NCBI RefSeq assembly: GCF_001623075.1
Contig: NZ_LMCF01000223.1
Location: 124,001-188,000 of the forward strand
Length of the DNA stretch: 64,000 bases
Direction: 5' to 3'
Origin: Pseudovibrio sp. Ad37
GTDB taxonomy: Bacteria > Pseudomonadota > Alphaproteobacteria > Rhizobiales > Stappiaceae
In this document: positions 52,540-61,318 of the stretch, piece after piece
How positions within the stretch are numbered: position 1 is the stretch's first letter
Layout: every line of letters begins with the position of its first letter
The notes under the pieces: model-generated
Seen by the model: the letters and a program-made list of their open reading frames with translations, nothing else
Databases searched by the model: none
Told to the model about the DNA's origin: nothing
Program-made: the position numbers and the translations under genes

Positions 52540-52581
52540 GCTACAATAAAAGTAGCAAGACACCGCTACAACAATCATAGC
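52540..52581. promoter_or_regulatory. Two GCTAC-N7 inverted repeats, probable HxlR operator
   Basis: GCTAC-aataaaa-GTAGC (52540-52556, perfect) and GCTAC-aacaatc-ATAGC (52565-52581, GCTA/TAGC) are 25 bases apart. They fill the short gap between the EamA and HxlR genes and would overlap both promoters. Confidence 0.65.
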
Positions 52582-52602
52582 AAAAAGGAAAGCCCCATTT
52601 CT

Positions 52603-52944
52603 GTGAAAATACCTAAGGCAGGCAAACCGGTTCGTGGCTCAAAATCCGGCAAACCAATCATGGTTCTCTTTGATTTGCTGGGTAGACGATGGGCTCTTGG
52701 CATCATCTGGAACCTTTCAACCGGCCCGCAGACCTTCCGCACGCTCCAGTCCAATTGTGACTCTGTCTCACCCACTGTGCTCAATACGCGCTTGAAAGAA
52801 CTACGAGAATGCGGGATCGTCATGAATGGAGAATGCGGCTACGAACTGACAGCAGAAGGCGAAGACCTGTTCACCTACCTGCAACCCTTAGGCCACTGGT
52901 CTCAAACATGGTCCCATGCAGCCAAATTGAAAGATGACCAATGA
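52603..52944 (+). CDS. HxlR family winged-helix transcriptional regulator
   Basis: A 113-residue regulator. The family pattern is IMVLFDLLGRRWALGIIWNL, then TFRTLQSNCDSVSPTVLNTR, then LKELRECGIV, with the wing at YELTAEGEDL. I place the start at the GTG at 52603, with AAAGGAA 12 bases upstream; the frame upstream to 52408 runs over the divergent gene and is rejected. Its gene ends overlapping the next by four bases (ATGA). Confidence 0.85.
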   Translation: MKIPKAGKPVRGSKSGKPIMVLFDLLGRRWALGIIWNLSTGPQTFRTLQSNCDSVSPTVLNTRLKELRECGIVMNGECGYELTAEGEDLFTYLQPLGHWSQTWSHAAKLKDDQ

Positions 52945-53276
52945 AATTCAACCATATCGGCATTCCAACCAAGGGATACTTCGAGGAAGAGATTCCGCTG
53001 CCTCACCTGCACATGACCGTCAGCGACCACAAAAACAATCCCTTCGGCATTCAATGGCAGCGCTATGACGAAGGTGCGCCCTACCCTGAAATCGTGAAGA
53101 CAGTGGCACACGTGGCGTTTGAAGTTGACGATTTGGCAGAGGCGTTGAAAGACCAGAAGGTTATCATCAAACCCAACTCCCCTATCGAAGGACTCACTGT
53201 CGCCTTTATCGAGGTAAATGGAGCTCCGGTTGAGCTGATGGAAGTTGACCGTACTATCTGCAAAGAAGACATCTAG
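52941..53276 (+). CDS. VOC/glyoxalase-like protein
   Basis: A 111-residue protein with a single VOC-like module: FNHIGIPTKGYFEEEIPLPH, then VKTVAHVAFEVDDLAEALKD and AFIEVNGAPVELMEVD. The His and Glu ligand positions are present. It is translationally coupled to the HxlR regulator (ATGA overlap), so it may be the enzyme or ligand-binding protein of the stress that the regulator senses. The substrate is unknown. Confidence 0.8.
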   Translation: MKFNHIGIPTKGYFEEEIPLPHLHMTVSDHKNNPFGIQWQRYDEGAPYPEIVKTVAHVAFEVDDLAEALKDQKVIIKPNSPIEGLTVAFIEVNGAPVELMEVDRTICKEDI

Positions 53277-53395
53277 CCCAGCGCTCACACCTAACAGCAA
53301 CTTAATGCCACCAAGGCGCTTCCCACCTGCACTCTCAGTCTTTTTTCAGGCCCTCAATTTAAAGTTTAGAGCATCAAAGACTAAGCCGGTGGCCC

Positions 53396-54826
53396 ATGCA
53401 GCAGGAAAAACCGCCCAGCGCTGAACACAAAATCGCATTCATCCCCTTGGTGCTGATCACCACAGCGCTGTTCATGACCCTGCGCAACATGCCAATGATG
53501 GCAGAGACCGGCATGCAAATGGTCCTGCTCAACGCCATCACAGTGTTTGCTTTCCTCATTCCAACAGCATTAATTTCAGCAGAACTTGCAACAGGCTGGC
53601 CCCAAAACGGCGTATTCCATTGGGTCGAAGCAGCCTTTGGCACGCCCATCGGCTTCGTGGCTGTATTTCTGCAATGGATCCAGTCCATCTTCGGCGTCAC
53701 ATCAATCGTCGCCTATGCCACCGCAACACTCACGTATGCCTTTGATCCTGAGCTGGGCTCAAATCGCTACTACATTACGTTCTCGGTGCTCGCCCTCTAT
53801 TGGGCTGCAACACTGATCAATTTCAGAGGAACAGAAACCTCAGAGAAAATATCGGGTTATGCGGTCTCCGTCGGCGTCTTCTTTCCCTCTGCACTGCTGA
53901 TCCTCTTTGGCATCTATTACTTGATCTCTGGCGAACCAATCGCCCTCAACACATCCGCTACAGTCGCAAACTGGGTTCCTTCACTACCCGACACCACCAG
54001 CCTCGTCTTCTTCATGAGCTTCGTCTTTGGCTTTGTCGGCATCGAAGTTTCCGCATGCCATGCAAACGAAGTTGAAAACCCGCAAAAGAATTATCCGCGT
54101 GCCATCTTCACAGCAGCAATCGCAGGCTTCGTCATCACCCTTGCGGGTGGGCTTGCCGTCTCACTCATCCTCGAAAAAGGCAATATCTCCAACATCAACG
54201 GTGCCCTTCAGGCTTTCTCCGCTTATCTGAACGCCTATGGCCTTTCCATTCTCACGCCCTTCATTGCCCTGCTCGTTGCCGTGGGCGCTGCCGGTCAGGT
54301 CAGCACCTGGATAGTTGGTCCGGTAAAAGGGATGTGGGCCGCTGGCAGAAAAGGCCTGCTGCCTGCACGCTTTGCGAAAGCCAACAAAAACAACGTCCCT
54401 GCAGCACTTCTGATCCTGCAAGCATCTCTCATTTCATTCATTGCCCTGAGCTTCATCCTCTTCGAGAACGTCAATCTGGTGTTCCTCGTCCTCACCTCAA
54501 CAGCAGTACTGCTTTACTCACTGATGTACCTGCTGATGTTCGTAGCAGCCATTCGCCTGCGTTACACTCATCCGCATATCCCGCGCCCTTACAGAGTGCC
54601 CGGCGGCAATTGGGGCATCTGGCTGCTCGGTATCATCGGCATGTTGACAGCCATAAGCTGCTTTGCAATTGGTTTCATTCCCCCACCATCCCTGCCATTC
54701 TCAATAAAGAGCTTTGAAGGCCTCATGGTTGTGGCTGTTATTCTCGCCCTGCTGGTTCCACTCAGCATATGGTTCCTACGTCGCAAGAAAATCTCGAACG
54801 CCTCGAAAAGTAGAGGACAAGAGTGA
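53396..54826 (+). CDS. APC family amino-acid permease, tandem copy 1
   Basis: A 476-residue inner-membrane permease of the amino acid-polyamine-organocation superfamily with about twelve helices. ISAELATGWPQNGVFHWVEA in helix 1-2, GFVGIEVSACHANEVENPQK and VGAAGQVSTWIVGPVKGMWA are diagnostic of the glutamate/GABA-antiporter-like branch. The stop overlaps the start of the next gene by one base (TGATG), and the two proteins are clear paralogues. Confidence 0.9.
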   Translation: MQQEKPPSAEHKIAFIPLVLITTALFMTLRNMPMMAETGMQMVLLNAITVFAFLIPTALISAELATGWPQNGVFHWVEAAFGTPIGFVAVFLQWIQSIFGVTSIVAYATATLTYAFDPELGSNRYYITFSVLALYWAATLINFRGTETSEKISGYAVSVGVFFPSALLILFGIYYLISGEPIALNTSATVANWVPSLPDTTSLVFFMSFVFGFVGIEVSACHANEVENPQKNYPRAIFTAAIAGFVITLAGGLAVSLILEKGNISNINGALQAFSAYLNAYGLSILTPFIALLVAVGAAGQVSTWIVGPVKGMWAAGRKGLLPARFAKANKNNVPAALLILQASLISFIALSFILFENVNLVFLVLTSTAVLLYSLMYLLMFVAAIRLRYTHPHIPRPYRVPGGNWGIWLLGIIGMLTAISCFAIGFIPPPSLPFSIKSFEGLMVVAVILALLVPLSIWFLRRKKISNASKSRGQE

Positions 54827-56265
54827 TGGGCAAAACACCACGCAATCAGCCAAAGCACCACATAACCCTTTGGCACTTGGTGTTTATGACCACAGCTCTC
54901 TTCATGACGATGCTGAATATGCCACTCATGGCACAAACCGGCATGAAGATCCTGTTCTTCAACACAGCAGTGATCCTCTGCTACATCCTGCCTGTAGCCC
55001 TCATTTCAGCAGAATTGGCAACAGGTTGGCCCAAACATGGTGTTTACACTTGGGTGCAGGAAGCTTTCGGCGCTCCCTTCGGGTTCATGGCAGTCTTCCT
55101 ACAGTGGTTTCAGGCCATTTTCGCCATGGTCGCAACCGTTGCTTACACTACCGCAGCCCTCGCGTTTGTGTTTGATCGCCCTCTTGATGAAAACCCATGG
55201 CTTATGTTCACAGGTGTTATCATCATCTACTGGGGCGCAACCTTCGCAAATTTCAAAGGCACAAGAATTACAAAACGCATTGCCAGCGTCTGCCTGCTGG
55301 CAGGAACTATCTTCCCATCTCTCTCCATGATTATATTGGGCCTGCTCTACGTCTCTGGCCCTGCTCAACCCGCTATTGATGTCAGCCTCACCACCGCCAA
55401 TATCATCCCCTCCCTCTCTCAAACCTCAACCTTGTTCCTCTTCCTTAGCTTCCTCTTCGGCTTCATCGGTATGGAAGTTTCAGCGGGCCACGCGACAGAA
55501 GTTCAGAACGTTCGACGCACCTATCCAATCGCAATCCTCATCGCAGCACTGATTGGCTTTTCAATTTCTCTTCTGGGCGGTTTGACGATTGCCATGATCA
55601 TTCCGGTCACGGAGATCTCAAACACGCTTGGGGTCCTGCAAACCTTCACAATACTGCTGGATCACTATGGCGTGCCGAACATCTTACCCGTTGCAGCCAT
55701 GTTCATCGCTGTTGGCGCTGCCGGACAAGTTAGCACTTGGATTGCAGGACCAGTGAAAAGCCTCGCAGTCGCAGGCCGCGATGGCATGCTACCCAAATTC
55801 CTGCATGGCTCAAACACTCACGATATGCCAGTGCCACTCATGTTGGTGCAGGCCACCATCGCCACACTCATAGCAACCGCTTTCCTGCTTCACGTAAAGA
55901 CCAACGAGGTGTTCTTGTACCTCACCTCAACAGCGGTGCTGCTTTACTCCGTCATGTATTTACTTTTCTACAGCACCGCAATCCGGCTGCGCTACAAACA
56001 CCCCAATGTTCCGCGGACCTATAAGGTCCCGTTCGGCAACTGGGGCATCTGGGTGTTGGGCAGCATCGGCTTCAGTATCTCACTCATCGCATTCATCATC
56101 GGCTTCAGGCCTCCAGACGAACCCGACTTTCCGGCAACAACTTATCTGGCAATCATTATCCCCGGCGTGTTCCTCACACTCAGTATTCCGTTCATTCTCT
56201 GGAAGGTCCGCCGCCCCAATTGGAAAGCCCGCAAACAAGCAAAAAAGCCGCGCCCTACACCATAG
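54826..56265 (+). CDS. APC family amino-acid permease, tandem copy 2
   Basis: A 479-residue paralogue of the preceding permease, aligned along its whole length (ISAELATGWPKHGVYTWVQE, GFIGMEVSAGHATEVQNVRR, VGAAGQVSTWIAGPVKSLAV). The ATG at 54826 follows AGAGGACAAG; a GTG one codon earlier is unlikely. The pair probably arose by tandem duplication and may differ in substrate. The substrates are unknown. Confidence 0.9.
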   Translation: MGKTPRNQPKHHITLWHLVFMTTALFMTMLNMPLMAQTGMKILFFNTAVILCYILPVALISAELATGWPKHGVYTWVQEAFGAPFGFMAVFLQWFQAIFAMVATVAYTTAALAFVFDRPLDENPWLMFTGVIIIYWGATFANFKGTRITKRIASVCLLAGTIFPSLSMIILGLLYVSGPAQPAIDVSLTTANIIPSLSQTSTLFLFLSFLFGFIGMEVSAGHATEVQNVRRTYPIAILIAALIGFSISLLGGLTIAMIIPVTEISNTLGVLQTFTILLDHYGVPNILPVAAMFIAVGAAGQVSTWIAGPVKSLAVAGRDGMLPKFLHGSNTHDMPVPLMLVQATIATLIATAFLLHVKTNEVFLYLTSTAVLLYSVMYLLFYSTAIRLRYKHPNVPRTYKVPFGNWGIWVLGSIGFSISLIAFIIGFRPPDEPDFPATTYLAIIIPGVFLTLSIPFILWKVRRPNWKARKQAKKPRPTP

Positions 56266-56327
56266 AACGCGACTCTCCAAAACTCTATCGAACCAACACT
56301 TTGATTGGTTCTCTGCCCTACAGAGGC

Positions 56328-57005
56328 TTAATCCTCAGCTTCCTGCTCTTTCAACTGCGCACGCAAATCCTGCGCATCTTCAAAGATCTCAGTTTCTTTA
56401 CTCATAACCCGCAAAGCCCCGGAGCCGATATCAAACCATGCACCATGGATGTCCAGGTTTCCCTGTGTGACAAGCTTTTCAATAAACGGGAACGTCATAA
56501 GGTTCTTCAAGCTCTGGCGAATACCAGCATATTCCAGTGCAAGTTGCGGATCTTCGTGTTTATCAACGGGAGTACAAGCCAGCGTAATCGCAGCCGGTTC
56601 CAACATCTTGATCCACGGTCCAACAAACTGACCAGTCTTGCTGAGTTTGCCATTACTTTCGCGGAAAGCCTGAACACCACCACACTTGCAATGGCCCAAC
56701 ACAACAAGATGCTTCACCTTTAGGCCAGTCACCGCATACTCGAGCGCTGCACTGGTACCGTGCGTACCACCGCCCTGAATAAACGGAGGCACAAGGTTCG
56801 CCACGTTGCGAACCACAAACAGCTCACCCGGCTGCGCATGGAAGATACCTTCAGGAGTAACCCGGCTATCACAGCAGGAAATCACCATTACTTCAGGTTC
56901 TTGACCATAGATCGCGAGGTTTTGATATTCCTCTTCAAACTGGCGATAAATCCGCTCTTTATAAAGGCCGTATCCAGTCAGCAGTTCTTTCGGAAAATCA
57001 GTCAT
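56328..57005 (-). CDS. can: Beta-class carbonic anhydrase
   Basis: A 225-residue cytoplasmic enzyme that interconverts CO2 and bicarbonate. The zinc ligands are in VISCCDSRVTPEGIF (Cys, with the Asp-Arg dyad) and VVLGHCKCGGVQAFR (His and Cys). FVVRNVANLVPPF and GTSAALEYAVTGLKVKHLVV are family hallmarks. It is convergent with the permease pair and is followed upstream by a separate RidA gene, not obviously in one operon. Confidence 0.95.
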   Translation of the reverse strand: MTDFPKELLTGYGLYKERIYRQFEEEYQNLAIYGQEPEVMVISCCDSRVTPEGIFHAQPGELFVVRNVANLVPPFIQGGGTHGTSAALEYAVTGLKVKHLVVLGHCKCGGVQAFRESNGKLSKTGQFVGPWIKMLEPAAITLACTPVDKHEDPQLALEYAGIRQSLKNLMTFPFIEKLVTQGNLDIHGAWFDIGSGALRVMSKETEIFEDAQDLRAQLKEQEAED

Positions 57006-57154
57006 GCGTCGCCATCTCGTTAGTGTCGATATTGTCTGCGTATATAGCTAAGGCAAACGATCTTTCAACTGGCGAAAAGACCAGAAACTTAAAAGTCTCT
57101 TCACGTACATCTCCACAATGTACATTGTCAGTCTCACGAAAGCGAAAAGCCAGA

Positions 57155-57538
57155 TTAGCTTCTTCGAGCCATGACTTCTATTTCGACCTTCATTTCTTCT
57201 TTAATGAGAGCGCAAATAACCATCGTCGCGGCAGGACGGATCTCACCAAAATACTCACCAAGCACGGCAAAAACCGCCTCAACGTTACTCCGGTCAGTCA
57301 CATAATAGCGCGCACGAACCACATCCGTGAGCGAACATCCTGCTTCGCCAAGCGCGCCTTTGATCGTTTCCAGCGCATTAACGGCTTGTGCGCCCACATC
57401 CTCTGGCATTTGCATCGTCGAATAATCATATCCGGTCGTGCCAGAAACATGGACGAAGTCGCCATCTACAACTGCACGAGAATATCCAGCGGTCTTTTCA
57501 AAGGGTGATCCTGAAGAAATTAAAGTTCTCTCCGACAT
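57155..57538 (-). CDS. RidA family protein (enamine/imine deaminase-like)
   Basis: A 127-residue trimeric RidA/YjgF-type protein that hydrolyses reactive enamines or imines formed by PLP enzymes. It contains GSPFEKTAGYSRAVVDGDFV and VRARYYVTDRSNVEAVFAVL, with the catalytic Arg in VVRARYYV. The substrate-side Glu region near the C-terminus (MVICALIKEEMKVEIEV) is typical. The family member is of the AAEL or Rid2-7-like type; the subgroup is not decided. Confidence 0.88.
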   Translation of the reverse strand: MSERTLISSGSPFEKTAGYSRAVVDGDFVHVSGTTGYDYSTMQMPEDVGAQAVNALETIKGALGEAGCSLTDVVRARYYVTDRSNVEAVFAVLGEYFGEIRPAATMVICALIKEEMKVEIEVMARRS

Positions 57539-57647
57539 AACAACCTCCCTCGACTACAACTCAACATACTGCGGCAGAACCATCAGCAGCATTCACTATT
57601 TGCAGGATACAACCGGGACAGTTCAGATCAATTGAGAAATTGGCACC

Positions 57648-57839
57648 TTATTCCTGACGACTTGATGAGAAAAAGCAGCTCAGCCCAAGTGCAGTCCATA
57701 AAGCGATGCCAATCCAGTACATCAGTGGGTCTACAGTTCTGTAGATGACATCATAAAGAAGCGTGTATCCCGCATAGAGATCCCAAGCGACCCACGCCAG
57801 CAAAACAACACCTATAATCCGCCAGAAAAAGCTCATCAT
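57648..57839 (-). CDS. Small membrane protein (63 aa, two helices)
   Basis: The start at 57839 is chosen because AGGAGG lies about 8 bases upstream on the minus strand; the longer frame from 57863 would put this site inside the gene. Two hydrophobic segments are SFFWRIIGVVLLAWVAWDLY and PLMYWIGIALWTALGLSCFF. No family is recognised. Confidence 0.55.
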   Translation of the reverse strand: MMSFFWRIIGVVLLAWVAWDLYAGYTLLYDVIYRTVDPLMYWIGIALWTALGLSCFFSSSRQE

Positions 57840-58371
57840 GGGCGAAATCCTCCTACCACTCATAGTAACGCTTTGATCTTGAAGAAAAACCTACGGTTTT
57901 GGGGGGCCAAACAGTGAACAACTCAGCACAGTCACTCAAAGTGAATCAGGCGAGATTTGCTAACATTTTTACTGATTCGCTTGCATAATCCTACAATTTC
58001 AACGTCACGATGTAAGTTTAGCTAAAAACACGACACAATTACATAATCATAACCTACATTTAATTTGCTCATTTCTACTAATTCTGGGATATAAAGGATC
58101 TCAAATGGACAGAAAGCTTGCTTGTTTCTCTTGAGTATTTTTGTCGATCATCTGGAGCACGGATTACGGAAATCATCACGTCATCCGGCAACTTATTGAA
58201 TTTGTTTAATTAAACAAGTCAATTGGACAACTAAGGAAAATATAAAGGGATAAGAAAAAAGATCAAAAGCGACACATACTATGCAAAGTGTCAACTTTCT
58301 AAGGTATTGCTTGATAACTAAAAATACTTCTTATTCAATGCCTGCCGTGTTGTTGTTGGGGGACTACATAC
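57840..58371. other. Long AT-rich intergenic region upstream of the MaoC gene
   Basis: About 530 bases, no ORF. It contains the 16-bp palindrome at 58202-58217 and the presumed promoter of the MaoC-type gene. AAAACC-tac-GGTTTT (around 57889) is a small stem. Confidence 0.5.
58202..58217. promoter_or_regulatory. Perfect 16-bp palindrome, possible operator
   Basis: TTGTTTAATTAAACAA is its own reverse complement. It lies 154 bases before the MaoC-type start in an otherwise featureless region, the type of site bound by a dimeric TetR- or LacI-like regulator (inference). Confidence 0.45.
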
Positions 58372-59454
58372 ATGACGTTAACTGCGGTTAAGACAAAAAC
58401 GTCTTGCGGTAACTTTTTTGAAGATTTTCACGTGGGCCAGGTCATAAGACATGGCACACCAAAGACAATAAACGAGGGAGATACAGCTCTTTATACTGCA
58501 TTATACGGATCTCGATTTGCGGTACAGTCGGGAACTGCTTTTGCAGAAACCATTGGATACCCGTATTACCCGTTGGATGACCTGCTAGTCTTCCACGTGG
58601 TCTTCGGTAAAACAGCGGGAGATATCTCACTGAATGCCGTCGCGAATCTGGGGTATTCCGACTGCCGTTTCCTGATGCCTGTCTATGCCGGAGATACTGT
58701 CTCTGCCACGTCAAAAGTCATCGGGCTGAAAGAAAATTCAAACGGCAAAACCGGTGTTGTTTACGTGCGCTCTACTGGCTATCGCCACAAAGAGCCAGGG
58801 AATCCTGAAAAGGTTCTGGAATACACCCGCTGGGTCATGGTGAAAAAGCGCGATGAAGATGCGTCTGCACCAGAAACCGCCCTGCCGGATCTGCCAGACG
58901 GAATTTCCGAGGACTGCCTTGGGCAAGCCGTTCCAGAGCTTTCAATCGATAATTGGGACTTTGACCTTTCCGGTTCACCATTCCGCTTCGATGACTACGA
59001 AGTGGGTGAAAAGATCGCTCACGTCGACGGTATGACCGTGGAAGAAGCTGAACACCAGCTCGCAACACGTCTTTACCAGAACACAGCGAAAGTCCACTTC
59101 AATCATCACAGCGAGAAAAACAGTCGCTTTGGCAAACGCCTGATCTACGGTGGCCATGTCATCTCGCTTGCGCGTGCTTTGTCTTTCAACGGACTCGGCA
59201 ATGCTTTCCATATCACGGGCATCAATGCAGGACGACACGTTGCACCGCTCTTTGCGGGTGACACCGTTTACGCATGGTCTGAAGTTCTGGACAAAAAACG
59301 GATTGAAGAAAGAAGCGATATCGCAGCACTACGCCTGCGCCTCATCGCAACAAAAGATCTTACTTGCGGAGATTTCCCATACAAGAATGAAGACGGGAAA
59401 TACGAAGACGGCGTAATCCTTGATCTGGATTACTGGGTCGTCATCCCGGTTTGA
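58372..59454 (+). CDS. MaoC family double-hotdog dehydratase, mesaconyl-CoA hydratase-like
   Basis: A 360-residue cytoplasmic protein with two hotdog domains. The N-terminal part is FFEDFHVGQVIRHGTPKTIN; the second domain has FDDYEVGEKIAHVDGMTVEE and the hydratase-type stretch FNHHSEKNSRFGKRLIYGGH. Length and layout match the mesaconyl-CoA hydratase (beta-methylmalyl-CoA dehydratase) of the ethylmalonyl-CoA pathway, used for acetyl-CoA assimilation in alphaproteobacteria. The other pathway genes are not in the window. It is monocistronic with a strong terminator. Confidence 0.82.
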   Translation: MTLTAVKTKTSCGNFFEDFHVGQVIRHGTPKTINEGDTALYTALYGSRFAVQSGTAFAETIGYPYYPLDDLLVFHVVFGKTAGDISLNAVANLGYSDCRFLMPVYAGDTVSATSKVIGLKENSNGKTGVVYVRSTGYRHKEPGNPEKVLEYTRWVMVKKRDEDASAPETALPDLPDGISEDCLGQAVPELSIDNWDFDLSGSPFRFDDYEVGEKIAHVDGMTVEEAEHQLATRLYQNTAKVHFNHHSEKNSRFGKRLIYGGHVISLARALSFNGLGNAFHITGINAGRHVAPLFAGDTVYAWSEVLDKKRIEERSDIAALRLRLIATKDLTCGDFPYKNEDGKYEDGVILDLDYWVVIPV

Positions 59455-59529
59455 TCTTCAACGTATCCTTGAGGAGCCAAGGTCTCTAAAGGATGCGACA
59501 AAACGATAGAAATAAAACAACACGAAAAG

Positions 59530-59560
59530 AAAGCCCGGTGCACCATGTGCCCGGGCTTTT
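59530..59560 (+). terminator. Rho-independent terminator after the MaoC gene
   Basis: AAAGCCCGG (59530-59538) pairs with CCGGGCTTT (59551-59559), followed by T residues. It may serve both strands. Confidence 0.88.
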
Positions 59561-59590
59561 CTGATTTTCAATCAACTCGAAGAATACACC

Positions 59591-60970
59591 TCACCGCTTA
59601 GACAACAACTCGTCCAGATGGCGAAGTACCTCGACTGAAGCATCTTCCATGCGTTTGTAGGCAGCATCTGCGCCTGCATGATCTGCTATTCCAAAAAGGC
59701 GCGCACATTCCTTGCCTTGTTCGTGAACTTCAGCATGAACAGGCAACAGTTTCTTAAACGCCAGACTATCGCGAACACGAGCATCATCCACTTTGTCATA
59801 CCACTTACCAAGACGGCACTGATGATGATCTGAAAGCTCACTCACCTGCAAATGACTGAGGCCAACTGACATTTCGGCAAGGTGCTTCTTCCAGATTATG
59901 TGATCAGCCTTAGCACGATGCAGAATGAAGTTCGGCACGCCTCGCTTATCAAACTCAGTAAACTGCTCTTCCACGATGGATTCAGATTGAGCAACCGTCT
60001 CGATCACATGTTCAATCCGCTCATTCACATCGCGTGCATGCCCTGCAATTGCATGCACACCGCGATTGATTTCGCTGGTTGCCTCTTCCTGCTGCGTCAG
60101 CTGGCGTGCAATTTCACGCATCTGCGTACTCGCAACTCCTACATCGCGCATCACTTCGGAAATCAAACTCTCGGCATTCTGTGAATTATCAATACTCTTG
60201 CCAACCAGAGACTGTGCATCACTCACAGCTGAGTTCACATCGTTCACGTGAGCTTGCAAGGTCTCAATCCGGCACCGAATATCATCTGTTGCCTGCTGTG
60301 TTTGACCGGAGAGATCCTTCACCTCGGAAGCCACAACAGCAAAGCCCTTGCCCGCCTCGCCAGCACGCGCCGCTTCAATCGTCGCGTTCAGTGCCAGCAG
60401 ATTTGTTTGCTTGGCCAGGGCCTCAATCGTACCGACAAATGTGCCAATCTGAACAGCGGCAGCGGTCAACTCATTTGCAGCAGCAGTCATACTTTCAAAG
60501 AACCGACCAATATGCTGGCTGGCATCTGCAGATTCTCGAGTTGCTGTTTCTCCCTGCTGCATGGCTTCATTTGCAGATTCCACCGCATCCGCAGCTCCTT
60601 GAGCGCTAGAGGCAATTTCAGAGAAGGAAACGTTTAGCTCTTCAACACCGGTCGCAATTGTCTGCGCGCCTTCATCCGTTTTGCGAATATGCCATGTGAT
60701 TTGGGAGATCGCTGCCATCGATTCACTGGCTTGCAGGGAGTACTCTACCGTTTGGCCAAGGGTGCGCTCATCCTGATCATCAAGCTTCTGCTTTAGTGCT
60801 TCAAAGCGCTCGTAAAGATCTGCTGAAACACCTTCCACTTCGGGAAGTGGACGATCTTCCATCAAAGCCGACAGAAGTGCATCAATTCCTTCACGATTGA
60901 TGCCGCCCACATCTGTCTGATGTGATCCCTCAGCCTTAGGTGCGCTCTTCAACATTTCGGACCAGTTCAT
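59591..60970 (-). CDS. Soluble methyl-accepting chemotaxis protein with C-terminal CZB domain
   Basis: A 459-residue chemoreceptor without membrane segments. The signalling hairpin is in the middle (tip region near [20 protein letters not shown] and [18 protein letters not shown]). The C-terminal part is a chemoreceptor zinc-binding domain: [13 protein letters not shown], then [13 protein letters not shown] with the CxLGxW core, and [12 protein letters not shown] with the last two His. CZB proteins sense zinc or hypochlorite in the cytoplasm. No che genes are adjacent, so the cluster it signals to is unknown. Confidence 0.9.
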   Translation of the reverse strand: MNWSEMLKSAPKAEGSHQTDVGGINREGIDALLSALMEDRPLPEVEGVSADLYERFEALKQKLDDQDERTLGQTVEYSLQASESMAAISQITWHIRKTDEGAQTIATGVEELNVSFSEIASSAQGAADAVESANEAMQQGETATRESADASQHIGRFFESMTAAANELTAAAVQIGTFVGTIEALAKQTNLLALNATIEAARAGEAGKGFAVVASEVKDLSGQTQQATDDIRCRIETLQAHVNDVNSAVSDAQSLVGKSIDNSQNAESLISEVMRDVGVASTQMREIARQLTQQEEATSEINRGVHAIAGHARDVNERIEHVIETVAQSESIVEEQFTEFDKRGVPNFILHRAKADHIIWKKHLAEMSVGLSHLQVSELSDHHQCRLGKWYDKVDDARVRDSLAFKKLLPVHAEVHEQGKECARLFGIADHAGADAAYKRMEDASVEVLRHLDELLSKR

Positions 60971-61318
60971 CTTGAATTACCTTCCAAACTGCACATTCAG
61001 TGCAGATAATTCCCTAACCGCCAATCTCTCACCACCACAACCCAGCCAAGTCAGTAGAGGAAAAATAAGTAAGATCAGCGTATTTACGTACCCCACAACA
61101 AGTCATTCAAGACAACAAGTGCAACTATCCCAACGTCAAACTTATGAGCTTGAAAGACTCATGCTTAAAACATACATAAATTATTACTAATAATAGCTTA
61201 CTAGCCTAATAAATATGGTTTTGGCTTTGAAATTCAGTATGTTCTCATAAGGGCCAGACAGAATAAAAGCCCCGACCTTTCGGACCGGGGCTTTGAGTAC
61301 ATCAATCTAACTAAGCTA
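60971..61318. other. Intergenic region between chemoreceptor and U32 genes
   Basis: About 350 AT-rich bases, holding the chemoreceptor promoter (on the minus strand) and the U32 gene terminator. No ORF is supported. Confidence 0.5.
61266..61294 (-). terminator. Rho-independent terminator of the U32 gene
   Basis: AAAGCCCCG (61266-61274) pairs with CGGGGCTTT (61286-61294); on the minus strand it is followed by TTTTATT. Confidence 0.85.
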
